The notes beneath the pieces are model-generated. The model searched no databases. It saw nothing but the letters and a program-made list of their open reading frames with translations, and was not told where the DNA came from. A stretch of 64,000 bases of DNA, from contig LR882958.1 of the NCBI GenBank assembly GCA_904830895.1, forward strand, positions 2,288,001-2,352,000. Direction: 5' to 3'. Origin of the DNA: Planktothrix rubescens CCAP 1459/22. Lineage in GTDB: Bacteria > Cyanobacteriota > Cyanobacteriia > Cyanobacteriales > Microcoleaceae. Below, piece after piece: positions 63,726 through 64,000 of this stretch; position 1 is the first letter of the stretch, and every line of letters begins with the position of its first letter. A program made the position numbers and the translations under genes.

Positions 63726-63804
63726 TTATTTGGGTTGAGTTAATACACTGACAGGATTAATTATAATGTTTTTTATGTCTTAAAAATAGGATATTAAAGC
63801 CAAT

Positions 63805-63999
63805 TTAAACATATAAAAGTTGATTTATAATTTCATCAGCCGTTAGAGTATCTAATAAAATAGCAACCCGTTGAGCGATTTCATGAGGACTTTTTTGAGG
63901 GACAATAATAATTCCTGAATGGTTTTGTTTTTTAGCAATATATTCTAAATGCAATCGTTCAAAATCAACTCGGTTATGAGTCAGTAAACATCGATCAAC
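63805..63999 (-). CDS. PIN-like DUF5615 protein, C-terminal part (gene cut by window edge)
   Basis: The last 64 residues of a leftward gene: DRCLLTHNRVDFERLHLEYI, then HSGIIIVPQKSPHEIAQRVA and a TADEIINQLLYV end. This fits the DUF5615 PIN-like nuclease family often found as toxins with a small antitoxin. The start is beyond the right edge. Stop at 63805-63807. Confidence 0.7.
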   Translation of the reverse strand, partial: VDRCLLTHNRVDFERLHLEYIAKKQNHSGIIIVPQKSPHEIAQRVAILLDTLTADEIINQLLYV

Positions 64000-64000
64000 T

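Overview
The window comes from a filamentous, non-picoplanktonic cyanobacterium, most like an Oscillatoriales genome such as Planktothrix, Microcoleus or Oscillatoria; the genus is my inference. The evidence is the frequent HIP1 octamer GCGATCGC, heptanucleotide tandem repeats (AATGGGT, CCCTATT, ATTACGA), low GC, and cyanobacterial families: Psb34, KGK-domain, XisH/XisI, HetP-like, pentapeptide and CHAT proteins. No rRNA, tRNA or CRISPR array was seen.

Layout. 1-4.3 kb: a broken antitoxin-like gene, a 2Fe-2S ferredoxin, citramalate synthase (cimA) and a YifB/ComM ATPase. 4.4-14.6 kb: the most interesting block. It holds a PEP-CTERM protein and then a peptide-export locus: a PpiC foldase, a Ser-rich protein with an RTX-like end, two small double-glycine-leader proteins, a Ser-rich small protein, a HetP-like protein that itself ends in a leader-like motif, an HlyD adaptor, and a HetC-like ABC exporter with cNMP-binding and C39 peptidase domains. 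Five copies of the palindrome TGCCA-N3-TGGCA precede the promoters here. Four lie exactly 22 bp upstream of a -10-like hexamer, which suggests one activator controls the locus.

15-27.8 kb: a DUF218 protein, an RND permease, hopanoid genes hpnA-hpnH, a ZnuB-type permease, a Ski2-like helicase, an aspartoacylase-family protein and a flavin reductase. 28-34 kb: a histidine kinase with two tandem duplicated response regulators, a TPR protein and the unlisted small gene psb34. 34.1-35.1 kb: IS200/IS605 remnants. 35-45 kb: thiG, a sulfurtransferase, a CNT nucleoside transporter, der, KGK and pentapeptide proteins, and a solute-binding protein. 45-50.6 kb: a YidD-like protein with a Cys-rich tail, a STAND NTPase divergent from a CHAP-RTX protein, and xisI with a degraded xisH.

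51-64 kb: a disulfide oxidoreductase, an EEP hydrolase, a serpin with a predicted Arg-Ser reactive bond, a decayed multi-sensor kinase holding a TnpB remnant, glgX, a CHAT-FHA protein, a DUF1800 protein, a Uma2 protein, a C5 DNA methyltransferase with a one-base frameshift in a G6 run, and the end of a PIN-like gene.

Mobile traces are many: two TA-flanked MITEs, a second MITE type with the same GC-rich palindromic core, hairpin repeats, and small dispersed repeats inserted in frame in two transporter genes.
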